From Deinococcus detaillensis (GTDB lineage: Bacteria > Deinococcota > Deinococci > Deinococcales > Deinococcaceae): a DNA stretch of 64,000 nt. Shown here in pieces: positions 19,365 to 29,760 of the stretch. Made by a program: the position numbers and the translations under genes. Each line of letters opens with the position of its first letter. The first letter of the stretch is position 1. The notes beneath the pieces are model-generated. The model searched no databases. It saw only the letters and a list, made by a program, of their open reading frames with translations, and had not been told where the DNA came from. The stretch spans positions 1 to 64,000 of the forward strand of contig NZ_VKDB01000014.1 in the NCBI RefSeq assembly GCF_007280555.1, read 5' to 3'.

Positions 19365-21022
19365 GATTGCTGCTCCAGCCTGCCGCCGGCCACCCGGTAC
19401 ACCGCGAACCCGTCCGGCACGTGGCGGTGGGTGACGAGCAGCAGCGTTTTGCCCGCGAATAAAACGTCCAACTGGCTCAAGACTTCACGCTCCGAGAGGG
19501 GGTCGAGGTGGGCAGTGGGTTCGTCCAGCAAAATGAGATCGGCGTCGCTCAGCGCGGCGCGGGCGAGAGCGAGGCGGGCGCGTTCGCCGCCGCTGAGCGG
19601 GTGGCCATCCTCGGTGATGCGGGTATGAGGGGAAACGGTGAGGCCGACCAAGTTGAGGACGGTTTGGACGCGTTCGGGGTCGGCACTCAGATTCTCCAGC
19701 AAAGTCCCTGCCAGGAAGCGGGGCCGCTGGCTTACCACCGCACAACGGGCTTGCCAAGCCGCCGTGTCGAGCTCAGCCAGCGCCGCACCGTTGACTTTCA
19801 CGCTGCCCACCAAAGCCAAATCCTTGTGCAGGCCGCGCAGCAAAGAGGTTTTTCCGCCGCCGCTCTCCCCCACCAGCGCGGCCCGCCCGCCGGCTGGGAG
19901 GCTCAGGTTCACGCCGCTCAGGACTGGGCATCCGGCCAAACTCAGGCCCACCCCACGCAGAGTGAGAGCGGGGAGGCCGTCCACTTTTGCCGCGCCGCTC
20001 TCCACTTCCGGCGTATCCAGCAGAGCGTACAGTTCGGTGGCAGGGGCTTCGGCGTCCAGCGAGGCATGCCTGTCGGTGCCGAGTTGCCGCAGCGGGGCAA
20101 AGACTTCGGGGACGATCAACAGCGCGGCCAGCGCGGGCGTAAATGTCCAGACTCCTTCAAAGAGTCTGACGCCGATGGTCACGGCGATCAGGGCCACGCT
20201 CATGGTGGCGGCAAAGTCCAGCACGAAGCCGGAAAGGAAAGCGGCCCGCAAGACTTTGAGGATGGCGGCGCGGTGGGTTTCGGCTTCACCCGCCAGCGCC
20301 TGAGCCTGCGCCGCATCTGCGCCAAACGCCCGCAGGGTGGGCAGCGCCCTGAGCGACCCCGACAGCCGAGCGCCCAGCCGGGTGGTGGCCGTCCAAGCCT
20401 GCGTGCTGGCGTCTTGGGCGGCCCAGCCGACCAGCACCAAAAACAAAAGGCACAGCGGCACCGTCAGCGAAACGATCAGGGCGCTGCGCCAGTCGAGCCA
20501 CCACAGCGCCGCGCCCGCCACCAGCAGGCCCGCCGCCGAGTGGGACGCCTGCGGAAGCCAGCGGGCGTAGTAAGCCGAGAGTTTGGGCAGACTTTCCAGC
20601 AGGCCCACGCTGCTTCTGGCTTCGCCCAAATCGGAGAGCGCCGAGGGGCCGAGCGCCAGCAACTTGAAGCTGGCCCGCTGACGCAAGCCGCCCACGATCT
20701 GCGCCGAGCGGCGGGCGTTTCCGGCTTCGCGCAGAGCATTCAGGCCCGCCCTCAGCAGCAGTAAGCCGGCTGTGACGGGCAGCCACCAAACCGCGAGCGC
20801 TTGCCCACTTGATTGCCCAGCCGTTTGACCGAAAGCCAAGCCGCCGATCACCTGCGCCAGCAGCAGCCACGCGCCGACGCCCAGCAGCGCTCCCACCACG
20901 CTGAGCACAGTGGAGAACAGCAGCAGGCCGCGCACGCCTGTTTCCCGGCTCAGTCGACGGGTCGGCGGCGGCGCGAAGCGGGCGGGCGTTTGGGGTTGAA
21001 CGGCGGAAACAGCAGTGGTCAT
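19361..21022 (-). CDS. cydD: ABC transporter CydD, cytochrome bd assembly
   Basis: CydD is the first gene of the cyd operon and the partner of CydC. The 553-residue protein has six membrane helices followed by an ATPase domain from about residue 345. The motifs are GESGGGKTS (Walker A), LSGGERARLALARA (signature) and [12 protein letters not shown] (Walker B). ATG 21022 is chosen because AAGGAGG lies seven bases before it; the frame is open for another 24 codons upstream without homology. The sequence is strongly Ala/Leu/Gly rich, like CydC. CydC and CydD are close paralogues, so which one is which rests on gene order and N-terminal similarity. Confidence 0.88.
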   Translation of the reverse strand: MTTAVSAVQPQTPARFAPPPTRRLSRETGVRGLLLFSTVLSVVGALLGVGAWLLLAQVIGGLAFGQTAGQSSGQALAVWWLPVTAGLLLLRAGLNALREAGNARRSAQIVGGLRQRASFKLLALGPSALSDLGEARSSVGLLESLPKLSAYYARWLPQASHSAAGLLVAGAALWWLDWRSALIVSLTVPLCLLFLVLVGWAAQDASTQAWTATTRLGARLSGSLRALPTLRAFGADAAQAQALAGEAETHRAAILKVLRAAFLSGFVLDFAATMSVALIAVTIGVRLFEGVWTFTPALAALLIVPEVFAPLRQLGTDRHASLDAEAPATELYALLDTPEVESGAAKVDGLPALTLRGVGLSLAGCPVLSGVNLSLPAGGRAALVGESGGGKTSLLRGLHKDLALVGSVKVNGAALAELDTAAWQARCAVVSQRPRFLAGTLLENLSADPERVQTVLNLVGLTVSPHTRITEDGHPLSGGERARLALARAALSDADLILLDEPTAHLDPLSEREVLSQLDVLFAGKTLLLVTHRHVPDGFAVYRVAGGRLEQQS

Positions 21023-21512
21023 GGAAAGCGCCACCTCCTTGCGTTGTGAACGGTAGGGAACGGGAAGAGAGGCAGGGCGTTGGCTGACGTTCACTTACTG
21101 GCTGTGAACGGGCTGCGGTCATAAGCGGGCACCCGTATGGGGACATTCCTTAATCCTCTGCGCTGCGGAGCTTTACCCGTCCCGGCTTCCCTGTCAAGAG
21201 GTTCGGCTGTATCTTGGCCCCTTCTAAGCTTATAAGTGACGGATAAAGCCGCGTAGCGGAGGAGGGAGTGGTTAGACACCAAGTGCGAACACCCGCTCCA
21301 GCAACAAAATGGCCTTCTTGAACAGCTCCTCACTGCGGCTTGGACGGCCCACCCGCCTCTGTCCGCATCTTGCGCCACTCCTCTGCTCAGCTCAAGGCAA
21401 AGCGTCCCGCCGACGCATCTGAAGTTTGCCTTTGGACGCTCCACATAAAGCAGCCGGGTTCTATTTGCGCGTGATCCAGAGTGTTTATCTTGAGTGCGAT
21501 CAGAGGAGCCAC
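21023..21512. other. Divergent intergenic region, cydD/formate dehydrogenase
   Basis: These 490 bases separate the cyd operon from the divergent formate dehydrogenase gene. A TTGCGC/TATCTT pair (about 21465-21490) could serve the dehydrogenase gene. I found no riboswitch-like fold I could name, no tRNA and no convincing open frame: long frames here lack conserved residues and run antisense into the dehydrogenase gene. Promoters and binding sites for oxygen- or redox-responsive regulators would be expected here, but I cannot point to one. Confidence 0.4.
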
Positions 21513-24697
<3,185 letters not shown>

Positions 24698-24701
<4 letters not shown>

Positions 24702-24827
24702 AGCATTTGTCCGTTTCATTGTTGTGGAAAACCACCCCACCAATTCCACTCCCATCTGCTCTAGCACATATTTCGCTCGCTCCGCTCGGTCATAAAAGTC
24801 TTGAAACTTTTACGACAAATGCTCTAG
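24698..24827. repeat. Inverted-repeat element, copy A (130 bp)
   Basis: The element is bounded by perfect 14-bp inverted ends, CTAGAGCATTTGTC and GACAAATGCTCTAG. It holds an inner hairpin (TAAAAGT...ACTTTTA) near the right end. A related element in opposite orientation lies at 40348-40472; the two share the ends and inner blocks TGACCGA and GGGAGTGGAAT. There is no open frame, so it is MITE-like or a small dispersed repeat. The left end's TAG is the stop codon of the formate dehydrogenase gene. Confidence 0.75.
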
Positions 24828-24852
24828 AGCGTAGGACAAGTTCGCGTTGCTT

Positions 24853-24967
24853 ACCACCCCCTCTGTCCCTACGGGACATCTCCCCCCTGAAGAGGGAGAG
24901 GAAAAGAAGGGATTCACTGTCAGTTGTTAGCTCCTCCCCTTGAGGGGGGAGGCTGGGAGGGGGTGAA
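24853..24967. repeat. Palindromic intergenic element next to copy A
   Basis: The outer ends CACCCCCTC (24855-24863) and GAGGGGGTG (24957-24965) are inverted repeats. Inside them lie CTGTCCCTACGGGACATC, itself a small hairpin, and CTCCCCTTGAGGGGGGAG, a second hairpin. The layout resembles the pyrimidine-rich palindromic intergenic repeats found in many bacterial genomes. It lies between repeat copy A and the DUF1641 gene and has no open frame. Confidence 0.5.
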
Positions 24968-25015
24968 GTGCGCAAAGCGATTGCCCCTCCATCCCCCACT
25001 GAGGTAAACCCCAAC

Positions 25016-25597
25016 ATGGCCAAATACATCCAGTACACTCCCAAACCCAAGACTCCACAAGAACACTACGCCGACGCCGAGTTCGAGAGCGCCGAGGCCC
25101 GCATCGAGTCGCTCAAATTGCTGCGTGAGCTGCACGAAGCGGGCGTGCTGGACGTGCTGAGTAAATTGGTGCGCGGCGGCGAGGGCCTGACGTCCGCCAT
25201 CTTTCACACGCTCAGCGATGAGGGCAGCCTCAAAGCCATTCGCAACGTCACCGAACTCGGTAAGACGCTGGGATCGCTCGATCCGCAAGCGGTGGGCCAG
25301 CTCGGCGCTGTACTCAATGCTGGGGTCAACGAAGGCGCTCGCAGCGTGGCGCAGGGCAAAGGCGTGGGCCTGACCGACCTGCTCAAGCTCCTGAATGACA
25401 AAGACGTGCAACTGGCGCTGGGCGCAGTGTTCGGCCTGCTCAAGGGCGCGGGCAGAGCGCTCAGAGAAGCGCGGGGCGACACCATCAACACGCCGAATCA
25501 GGGCGAGTTCGACCGCCACGACCAAATTCAGCCGACGCCCAACGCGCCCAAGCGCCCAACCAAGCCCGTTCGCAGCAAGCCGGTTGCCAGCAAGTAA
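25016..25597 (+). CDS. DUF1641 protein, formate dehydrogenase partner
   Basis: The 193-residue protein has the DUF1641 core (residues about 28-140): a series of helices including ESLKLLRELHEAGVLDVLSKLVRGGEGL and LGKTLGSLDPQAVGQLGAVLNAGVNEG. A Pro/Lys-rich tail follows. DUF1641 proteins are encoded beside YrhE/YjgC-type formate dehydrogenases in Bacillus (YrhD, YjgD), and the arrangement here is the same. The function is unknown; a stabilising or electron-transfer subunit is plausible. ATG 25016 follows TGAGGT at a suitable distance; an earlier start inside the palindromic repeat is not conserved. fdhD begins two bases after its stop codon. Confidence 0.8.
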   Translation: MAKYIQYTPKPKTPQEHYADAEFESAEARIESLKLLRELHEAGVLDVLSKLVRGGEGLTSAIFHTLSDEGSLKAIRNVTELGKTLGSLDPQAVGQLGAVLNAGVNEGARSVAQGKGVGLTDLLKLLNDKDVQLALGAVFGLLKGAGRALREARGDTINTPNQGEFDRHDQIQPTPNAPKRPTKPVRSKPVASK

Positions 25598-25599
25598 CT

Positions 25600-26394
25600 G
25601 TGCCGAACCAGACCGCCCACTATCCGGTTAAGGCGTACCGAAACGCCGAGTTCAATGCCCTGACCGACGTGCTGGCTATCGAGGAGCCGCTGGAACTGCG
25701 CGTTGACGCTGATCCGGCGTTCACCCTCAGCTTGATGATGAGGACGCCCGGCCATGACCGCGAGTTGGTGACGGGTTGGCTGTGGGCCGAGGGGCTGCTG
25801 GACGCGGTGGACGCGCTGGAACTCAACCCAGACACCCCCAATGTGGTCGCTCTGAAGGGCGACGTGGGGCGGCTGCGCGGCGCGGCGCGGGCAAGCTTGA
25901 CTTCGGCGGCGTGCGGCGTATGCGGGTCGGGCAGCGTGGAGCGGCTGAGCATTCGGGCTGAGCCAGTCATTTGGACCGCGCCGCCGCTGAGCCCCCAACT
26001 GATTTTGGACTTACCGGAACGCCTCCGAGCGGCCCAGACCGGCTTTAACGCCACCGGCGGCCTGCACGCAGCGGGCCTTTTTAGTGCGGGAGGCGAACTG
26101 CTGTGCGCTTACGAGGATGTGGGCCGCCACAACGCCACCGACAAGGTGGTGGGCTGGGCGGCCCTGCGCGGCGAGTTGCCTCTGTCCAACCGCATTTTGG
26201 TCACCAGCAGCCGGGCAGGCTTCGAAATCGTGCAGAAAGCGGCGCTGGCTGGCGTGGCCGTGGTGGTCACGGTGGGAGCGGCCAGCAGCCTCGCCGCCGA
26301 CACCGCCGCCGCGCTGAACTTGAGCTTGCTGGGCTTCGTGCGCGGGGAGCGCTTCAATGTGTATGCGGGTGGGGAGCGGGTGCAAAAGATTTAG
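25600..26394 (+). CDS. fdhD: Formate dehydrogenase sulfurtransferase FdhD
   Basis: FdhD passes sulfur from the cysteine desulfurase to the molybdenum cofactor of formate dehydrogenase and is needed for its activity. The 264-residue protein carries the CGVCG motif (LTSAACGVCGSGSVE, about residue 105) whose cysteines hold the persulfide, then FNATGGLHAAGLFSAGG and YEDVGRHNATDKVVG for cofactor binding, and ILVTSSRAGFEIVQKAA. The start is GTG 25600, two bases after the DUF1641 stop, so it lacks space for its own ribosome binding site beyond the preceding gene and is translationally coupled. Its presence confirms that the upstream dehydrogenase is a formate dehydrogenase. Confidence 0.96.
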   Translation: MPNQTAHYPVKAYRNAEFNALTDVLAIEEPLELRVDADPAFTLSLMMRTPGHDRELVTGWLWAEGLLDAVDALELNPDTPNVVALKGDVGRLRGAARASLTSAACGVCGSGSVERLSIRAEPVIWTAPPLSPQLILDLPERLRAAQTGFNATGGLHAAGLFSAGGELLCAYEDVGRHNATDKVVGWAALRGELPLSNRILVTSSRAGFEIVQKAALAGVAVVVTVGAASSLAADTAAALNLSLLGFVRGERFNVYAGGERVQKI

Positions 26395-26419
26395 CGCGGG
26401 TTGATTGCCCCACGCTAAA
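26390..26419. terminator. Hairpin between convergent fdhD and DedA genes
   Basis: TTTAGCG and CGCTAAA form a perfect 7-bp stem. The stop codons of both convergent genes lie inside its arms. It lacks a clear T tract on either strand, so it may be a weak bidirectional terminator. Confidence 0.4.
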
Positions 26420-27023
26420 TCTCGATTTCTTCCGGCGCTTTATGCTTGTGCCGCCACCACACCACGCCCGCCACTACCACTACCGCGCCGATCAAATACG
26501 GCAAAGCCTGGCCTTGCAGCCGCTCGAACTGCTCCAGAATGCTCGGGCCGAATCGCCAGATCAGGGTTTGCCATACGCCGACGTGCAGCGCCGCGCCCAG
26601 CGCACTGAAAGCCAAGTAAGCAGGCCAAGCGTAGTGTGAGGCTCCGGCATAAAGCGTCACCGGCGTTCTGAGCGAACCGATGGTGCGGCTGACCACCACC
26701 AGGAGGCCGCCGTAACGGTTCATCAAGCGGGCCGTCCGGCGGCTGTGGGCGAGGCGCTGCCAGCTCAGGGGCAGGCGCGTCAGTAGCGAGGCGGCCAGGC
26801 GGTAACCTGCCAAGCTTCCCAGCCAGTTGCCCAACGTGCCCGACAGCAGCGCTTCCCAGAGCGTGGTCTGTCCGGCGTGAATAGACTCGGACAAAGCCAG
26901 CATCGGCAAGAAACCCGGAATGCCCGGAATGCCCATGCCTTCCAAAAACATCAGCGTAAAGCTGGAAAAGTGCAGCCAAAAAGGGTTAAGAGAATCGAGC
27001 CAAGCCAACACTTGCCAGAGCAT
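26415..27023 (-). CDS. DedA-family membrane protein
   Basis: The 202-residue protein has about five membrane segments and the DedA (SNARE-associated, VTT) layout: FLEGMGIPGIPGFLPMLALSES, then LLSGTLGNWLGSLAGYRLA, then the positively charged loop RYGGLLVVVSRTIGSLRTPVTLYAGAS. This matches the conserved F-x-R-x-x-P region of the family, with the arginine intact. DedA proteins scramble or flip lipid carriers and support membrane homeostasis and antimicrobial resistance. The specific lipid is not known. It is convergent with fdhD. Confidence 0.85.
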   Translation of the reverse strand: MLWQVLAWLDSLNPFWLHFSSFTLMFLEGMGIPGIPGFLPMLALSESIHAGQTTLWEALLSGTLGNWLGSLAGYRLAASLLTRLPLSWQRLAHSRRTARLMNRYGGLLVVVSRTIGSLRTPVTLYAGASHYAWPAYLAFSALGAALHVGVWQTLIWRFGPSILEQFERLQGQALPYLIGAVVVVAGVVWWRHKHKAPEEIEI

Positions 27024-27069
27024 AAAGCAAGCAGATGGGCAGGAGATGCGGAGCGCTCAGCGCCGAATC

Positions 27070-27780
27070 CTACTGACCCAAAATGAAGCTGCGCACCGCC
27101 GTCACAATTCGCCCTTCGGTGTCTTCGCGGCTGGCGGTGGGCGTGCCGTCGCCCGCCTGAGCACCGTAGCGGCCAAAGAAGGCGTGGACGGCTCCGGGCA
27201 AGCGCACCAGTTGGGTGTCTGCAGGCAAGCGTTTGAGGCCGTCTTCCACCTTGGCGGGCAAACTGAGTCCGTCGTTTTCAGCCAGCAAGTCCAGCACCCG
27301 CAGTTTCTGGCTGCGCAGAGTCACGTTGTCGGCAGGATACGAACCCATCAAAATCAAACCGGAGATACGCCCCTGATGGCTCTCCAAGTACTGCGCCGCC
27401 GTCACGCCGCCGAGGCTGTGGCCTGCCAGAAAGACCGGCTCGCTGGAGGGCAGCGCGGCCAGCACTTCGTCGGCGCGGGTGGGCGCAAAAAAGGCCAAGT
27501 CCTGCGGAAAGCCCACGATCACGGTTTGAATGCCCGAAGGAGCCAGCGCCTCACCCAGCCAGCGGTAAGCCTCCGGTTTGACTTTGCCGCCGGAATAGTA
27601 GATCAAAGTGGCTTTGCGCTCGCCCACAGCAGGCACGGTCACGGCGTTGTTGAGGGTGACCGACTGCGTAGAACTGATAACGGCGGTTTGCTGCTGGGCA
27701 GCGGGAGCGCAGGCCGCCAGGGTCAGCGACGATGAAAGCAGCAAGATCAATTTTAAGTTTTGCAGTTTGAGCGGTGTCAT
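27070..27780 (-). CDS. Lipoprotein alpha/beta hydrolase
   Basis: The 236-residue protein has a lipoprotein signal (LLLSSSLTLAACA), so it is exported. An alpha/beta-hydrolase core follows, with the nucleophile elbow GHSLGGVTA (about residue 120), the acid region VLDLLAENDGLSLPAKVEDGL and the histidine in LPGAVHAFFGRYG. The layout matches the alpha/beta hydrolase-6 or dienelactone-hydrolase group; the substrate is unknown. Three in-frame ATGs (27810, 27792, 27780) are possible; the last gives a normal signal peptide and is used. The gene is divergent from the first DUF4397 gene. Confidence 0.8.
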   Translation of the reverse strand: MTPLKLQNLKLILLLSSSLTLAACAPAAQQQTAVISSTQSVTLNNAVTVPAVGERKATLIYYSGGKVKPEAYRWLGEALAPSGIQTVIVGFPQDLAFFAPTRADEVLAALPSSEPVFLAGHSLGGVTAAQYLESHQGRISGLILMGSYPADNVTLRSQKLRVLDLLAENDGLSLPAKVEDGLKRLPADTQLVRLPGAVHAFFGRYGAQAGDGTPTASREDTEGRIVTAVRSFILGQ

Positions 27781-27821
27781 GGCTATCAGCATGGCGCTTC
27801 TGCGCTGCACTTGCCGTATAT

Positions 27822-27890
27822 AAAGTTTGGGTAAAGGTTTAAAAGCATCACTTCAGACATCCGGGTAGTGTGCTTGGACCATACAACTTC
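27822..27890 (+). promoter_or_regulatory. Conserved upstream element of DUF4397 gene 1
   Basis: AAAGTTTG, a TAAAG tract and TAAAAGCA are followed 58 bases later by CATACAACT. The same blocks at the same spacing lie before the second DUF4397 gene (28834-28900), so the control region was duplicated with the gene. Confidence 0.5.
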
Positions 27891-27967
27891 ATGAGGAACA
27901 AACCACCAAAGCTCCACAAGTAAACCCGCTCAATTCCAGAGTTCCTGCAAGGCAAGGAGAGTCCAAC

Positions 27968-28657
27968 ATGATGAAATCCAAGATGACCGCATTGATCGCC
28001 GCCGCCCTGACGCTCAGCGTTTCCGCTTCCGCGCAAATGACCGACGCTTACGTGCGCGTTGTTCACGCCGTGGCCGACGCACCCGCTGTGGACGTCTACG
28101 TGGACGGCACCAAAACCGTCTCCAACGCGCCCTTCAAGGCCGTCACACCGTACGGCAACGTCCCTGCAGGCAGCCACACCGTCAAAATCACGGTGGCTGG
28201 CGACGCCAACACCGTCGTCTTCGACGGCAAGGTCGATCTCACCGCAGGCACGTACTACACCGTCGCGGCCGTCGGCTACCTCGCCAACCTCAAGCCGAAA
28301 ATCTTTACGGCCACTTCGCTCAACACCGATCCGGGCAAAGCGCAAGTCAATGTCTACCACCTCTCGCCCGACGGCCCCCGCGTGCAGGCACTGGCCGTCG
28401 ACATGAACAACACGGCGCTGCTGCCCAAAGGTCTCGCCTACGGCAACATGGGAACGCTGAATGTCCCCCCGATGGCCGTCAACCTCAATATCGTGCCGTT
28501 CGGCGCAACCCAGCCGGTGGTCAAAAACGTGACTGGCCTGAGCATCGCGGGCGGCAAAACCTACAGCCTGTTTGCGCTCGGCACTCTGGCCGGCAAAAGC
28601 TTTGACGTGGTGGCCACCGAAGACAAGCTGGAGATGGGCAGCATGGGCGGTAAATAA
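27968..28657 (+). CDS. Secreted DUF4397 protein, copy 1
   Basis: The 229-residue protein has a cleavable signal peptide (MMKSKMTALIAAALTLSVSASAQ). The mature part is a DUF4397 domain: AYVRVVHAVADAPAVDVYVDGTKTVSNAPFKAVTPYGNVPAG, then a second beta-rich half with AQVNVYHLSPDGPRVQALAVDMNN. The fold is Ig- or transthyretin-like; the family is found in secreted proteins of Deinococcus and other bacteria, with unknown function. AAGGAGAG precedes the start. The gene and its paralogue at 28950 share most of their sequence, including the end KLEMGSMG, so they arose by tandem duplication. Confidence 0.88.
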   Translation: MMKSKMTALIAAALTLSVSASAQMTDAYVRVVHAVADAPAVDVYVDGTKTVSNAPFKAVTPYGNVPAGSHTVKITVAGDANTVVFDGKVDLTAGTYYTVAAVGYLANLKPKIFTATSLNTDPGKAQVNVYHLSPDGPRVQALAVDMNNTALLPKGLAYGNMGTLNVPPMAVNLNIVPFGATQPVVKNVTGLSIAGGKTYSLFALGTLAGKSFDVVATEDKLEMGSMGGK

Positions 28658-28714
28658 AGATTATTCAAAAAAGTTCAGCCGCTGATTGAGTTCAGGGCGA
28701 ACCTATAAAAAAGA

Positions 28715-28759
28715 AAGGACGGCGGAAAGGCGAGCGGGAAAGTCTGATCCGCCGTTCTT
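28715..28759 (+). terminator. Hairpin after DUF4397 gene 1
   Basis: AAGGACGGCGGA and TCCGCCGTTCTT form a long stem with one G-T pair, about 55 bases after the gene's stop. The following sequence is only modestly T-rich, so terminator activity is likely but not certain. Confidence 0.5.
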
Positions 28760-28833
28760 CGCACGCTGTTATTACTCGTCTTGACCCAGTTGCCGCTTTT
28801 GGTTTTGGCATCGCCAGCTTTGTGAACCACTCT

Positions 28834-28900
28834 AAAGTTTGTATAAAGACTAAAAGCAGGTCATCCAACATCTGAACACGGTCTCTTTGGCATACAACTC
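28834..28900 (+). promoter_or_regulatory. Conserved upstream element of DUF4397 gene 2
   Basis: AAAGTTTG, ATAAAG and TAAAAGCA, then CATACAACT 57 bases downstream of the first block, match the element before gene 1. The conservation marks this as the functional promoter region of both paralogues. Confidence 0.5.
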
Positions 28901-28949
28901 ATTGAAGCAGCAAGATACGTTCAAGCAGCAAGACCAAGGAGAGTACAAG

Positions 28950-29648
28950 ATGATGAAATCCAAAATGACCGCCATGATCGCCGCCGCCCTTACCCTCAGC
29001 GTTTCCGCCTCCGCCCAGAACATGGGCATGAAAGACGCCTACGTGCGCGTCGTTCACGCCGTCTCGGACGCGCCCGCCGTGGACGTCTACGTGGACGGCA
29101 CCCGCACCGTTTCCAATGCGCCTTTCAAAGCCGTGACCGCCTACGGCGAAGTCCCCGCCGGAATGCACAAAGTCATGATCACGGCAGCCGGCAACATGAA
29201 AGCGGTGGTCTTCAGCGGCAGCGTCAACCTCAAAGCGGGCGTCTACTATACCGTCGCGGCGTCGGGCTACCTCAAGAAAGTCACGCCGATCATTTTCTAC
29301 ACCAGCGGCCTGAACAAGAACAAAGGCAAAGCCGAAATCACCGTCTACCACCTCGCCCCCGACGCTCCTGCAGTGCAGGCCATCGCGGTGGACATGAACA
29401 AAGCTGGCCTGTTCAAGACCCCCCTCAAGTACGGCTATGACCGCACCCTGCTGGTCAACCCGATGGGCGTCAACCTCGACATCGTGCCTTTCGGCAAAAT
29501 GTCACCCGTGGTCAAGAACATCTCGGGCATCAGCGTGGCAGGCGGCAAAACCTACAGCTTGTTCGCGGTGGGCACCCTCAAGAACAAGAACTTTGACGTG
29601 ATCGTGGCCGAAGACAAGCTGGAAATGGGCAGTATGGGCAAGAAGTAA
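28950..29648 (+). CDS. Secreted DUF4397 protein, copy 2
   Basis: The 232-residue paralogue of the gene at 27968 starts with MMKSKMTAMIAAALTLSVSASAQ, an almost identical signal peptide. It has the same two-part DUF4397 domain, with KDAYVRVVHAVSDAPAVDVYVDGTRTVSNAPFKA and ITVYHLAPDAPAVQAIAVDMNKAG. It is more basic (many Lys), differing mainly in surface residues. ATG 28950 after AAGGAGAG is chosen; an upstream TTG at 28887 lies inside the conserved promoter element. A strong terminator follows at 29687. Confidence 0.88.
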   Translation: MMKSKMTAMIAAALTLSVSASAQNMGMKDAYVRVVHAVSDAPAVDVYVDGTRTVSNAPFKAVTAYGEVPAGMHKVMITAAGNMKAVVFSGSVNLKAGVYYTVAASGYLKKVTPIIFYTSGLNKNKGKAEITVYHLAPDAPAVQAIAVDMNKAGLFKTPLKYGYDRTLLVNPMGVNLDIVPFGKMSPVVKNISGISVAGGKTYSLFAVGTLKNKNFDVIVAEDKLEMGSMGKK

Positions 29649-29686
29649 GCCGCTTCCCAACTGAACTCAGTTTGATCGATCATTTA

Positions 29687-29719
29687 GGCGCGTGGCTTCC
29701 TGAGCTGCGCGTCTTTTTT
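29687..29719 (+). terminator. Rho-independent terminator after DUF4397 gene 2
   Basis: GGCGCGTGGCT and AGCTGCGCGTC form a stem around TCCTG with G-T pairs, followed by six T. It separates the DUF4397 pair from the next gene. Confidence 0.75.
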
Positions 29720-29760
29720 GAATTGACCCAAATTTTTTAGAAAGGAGGAGAAACCAGCCC

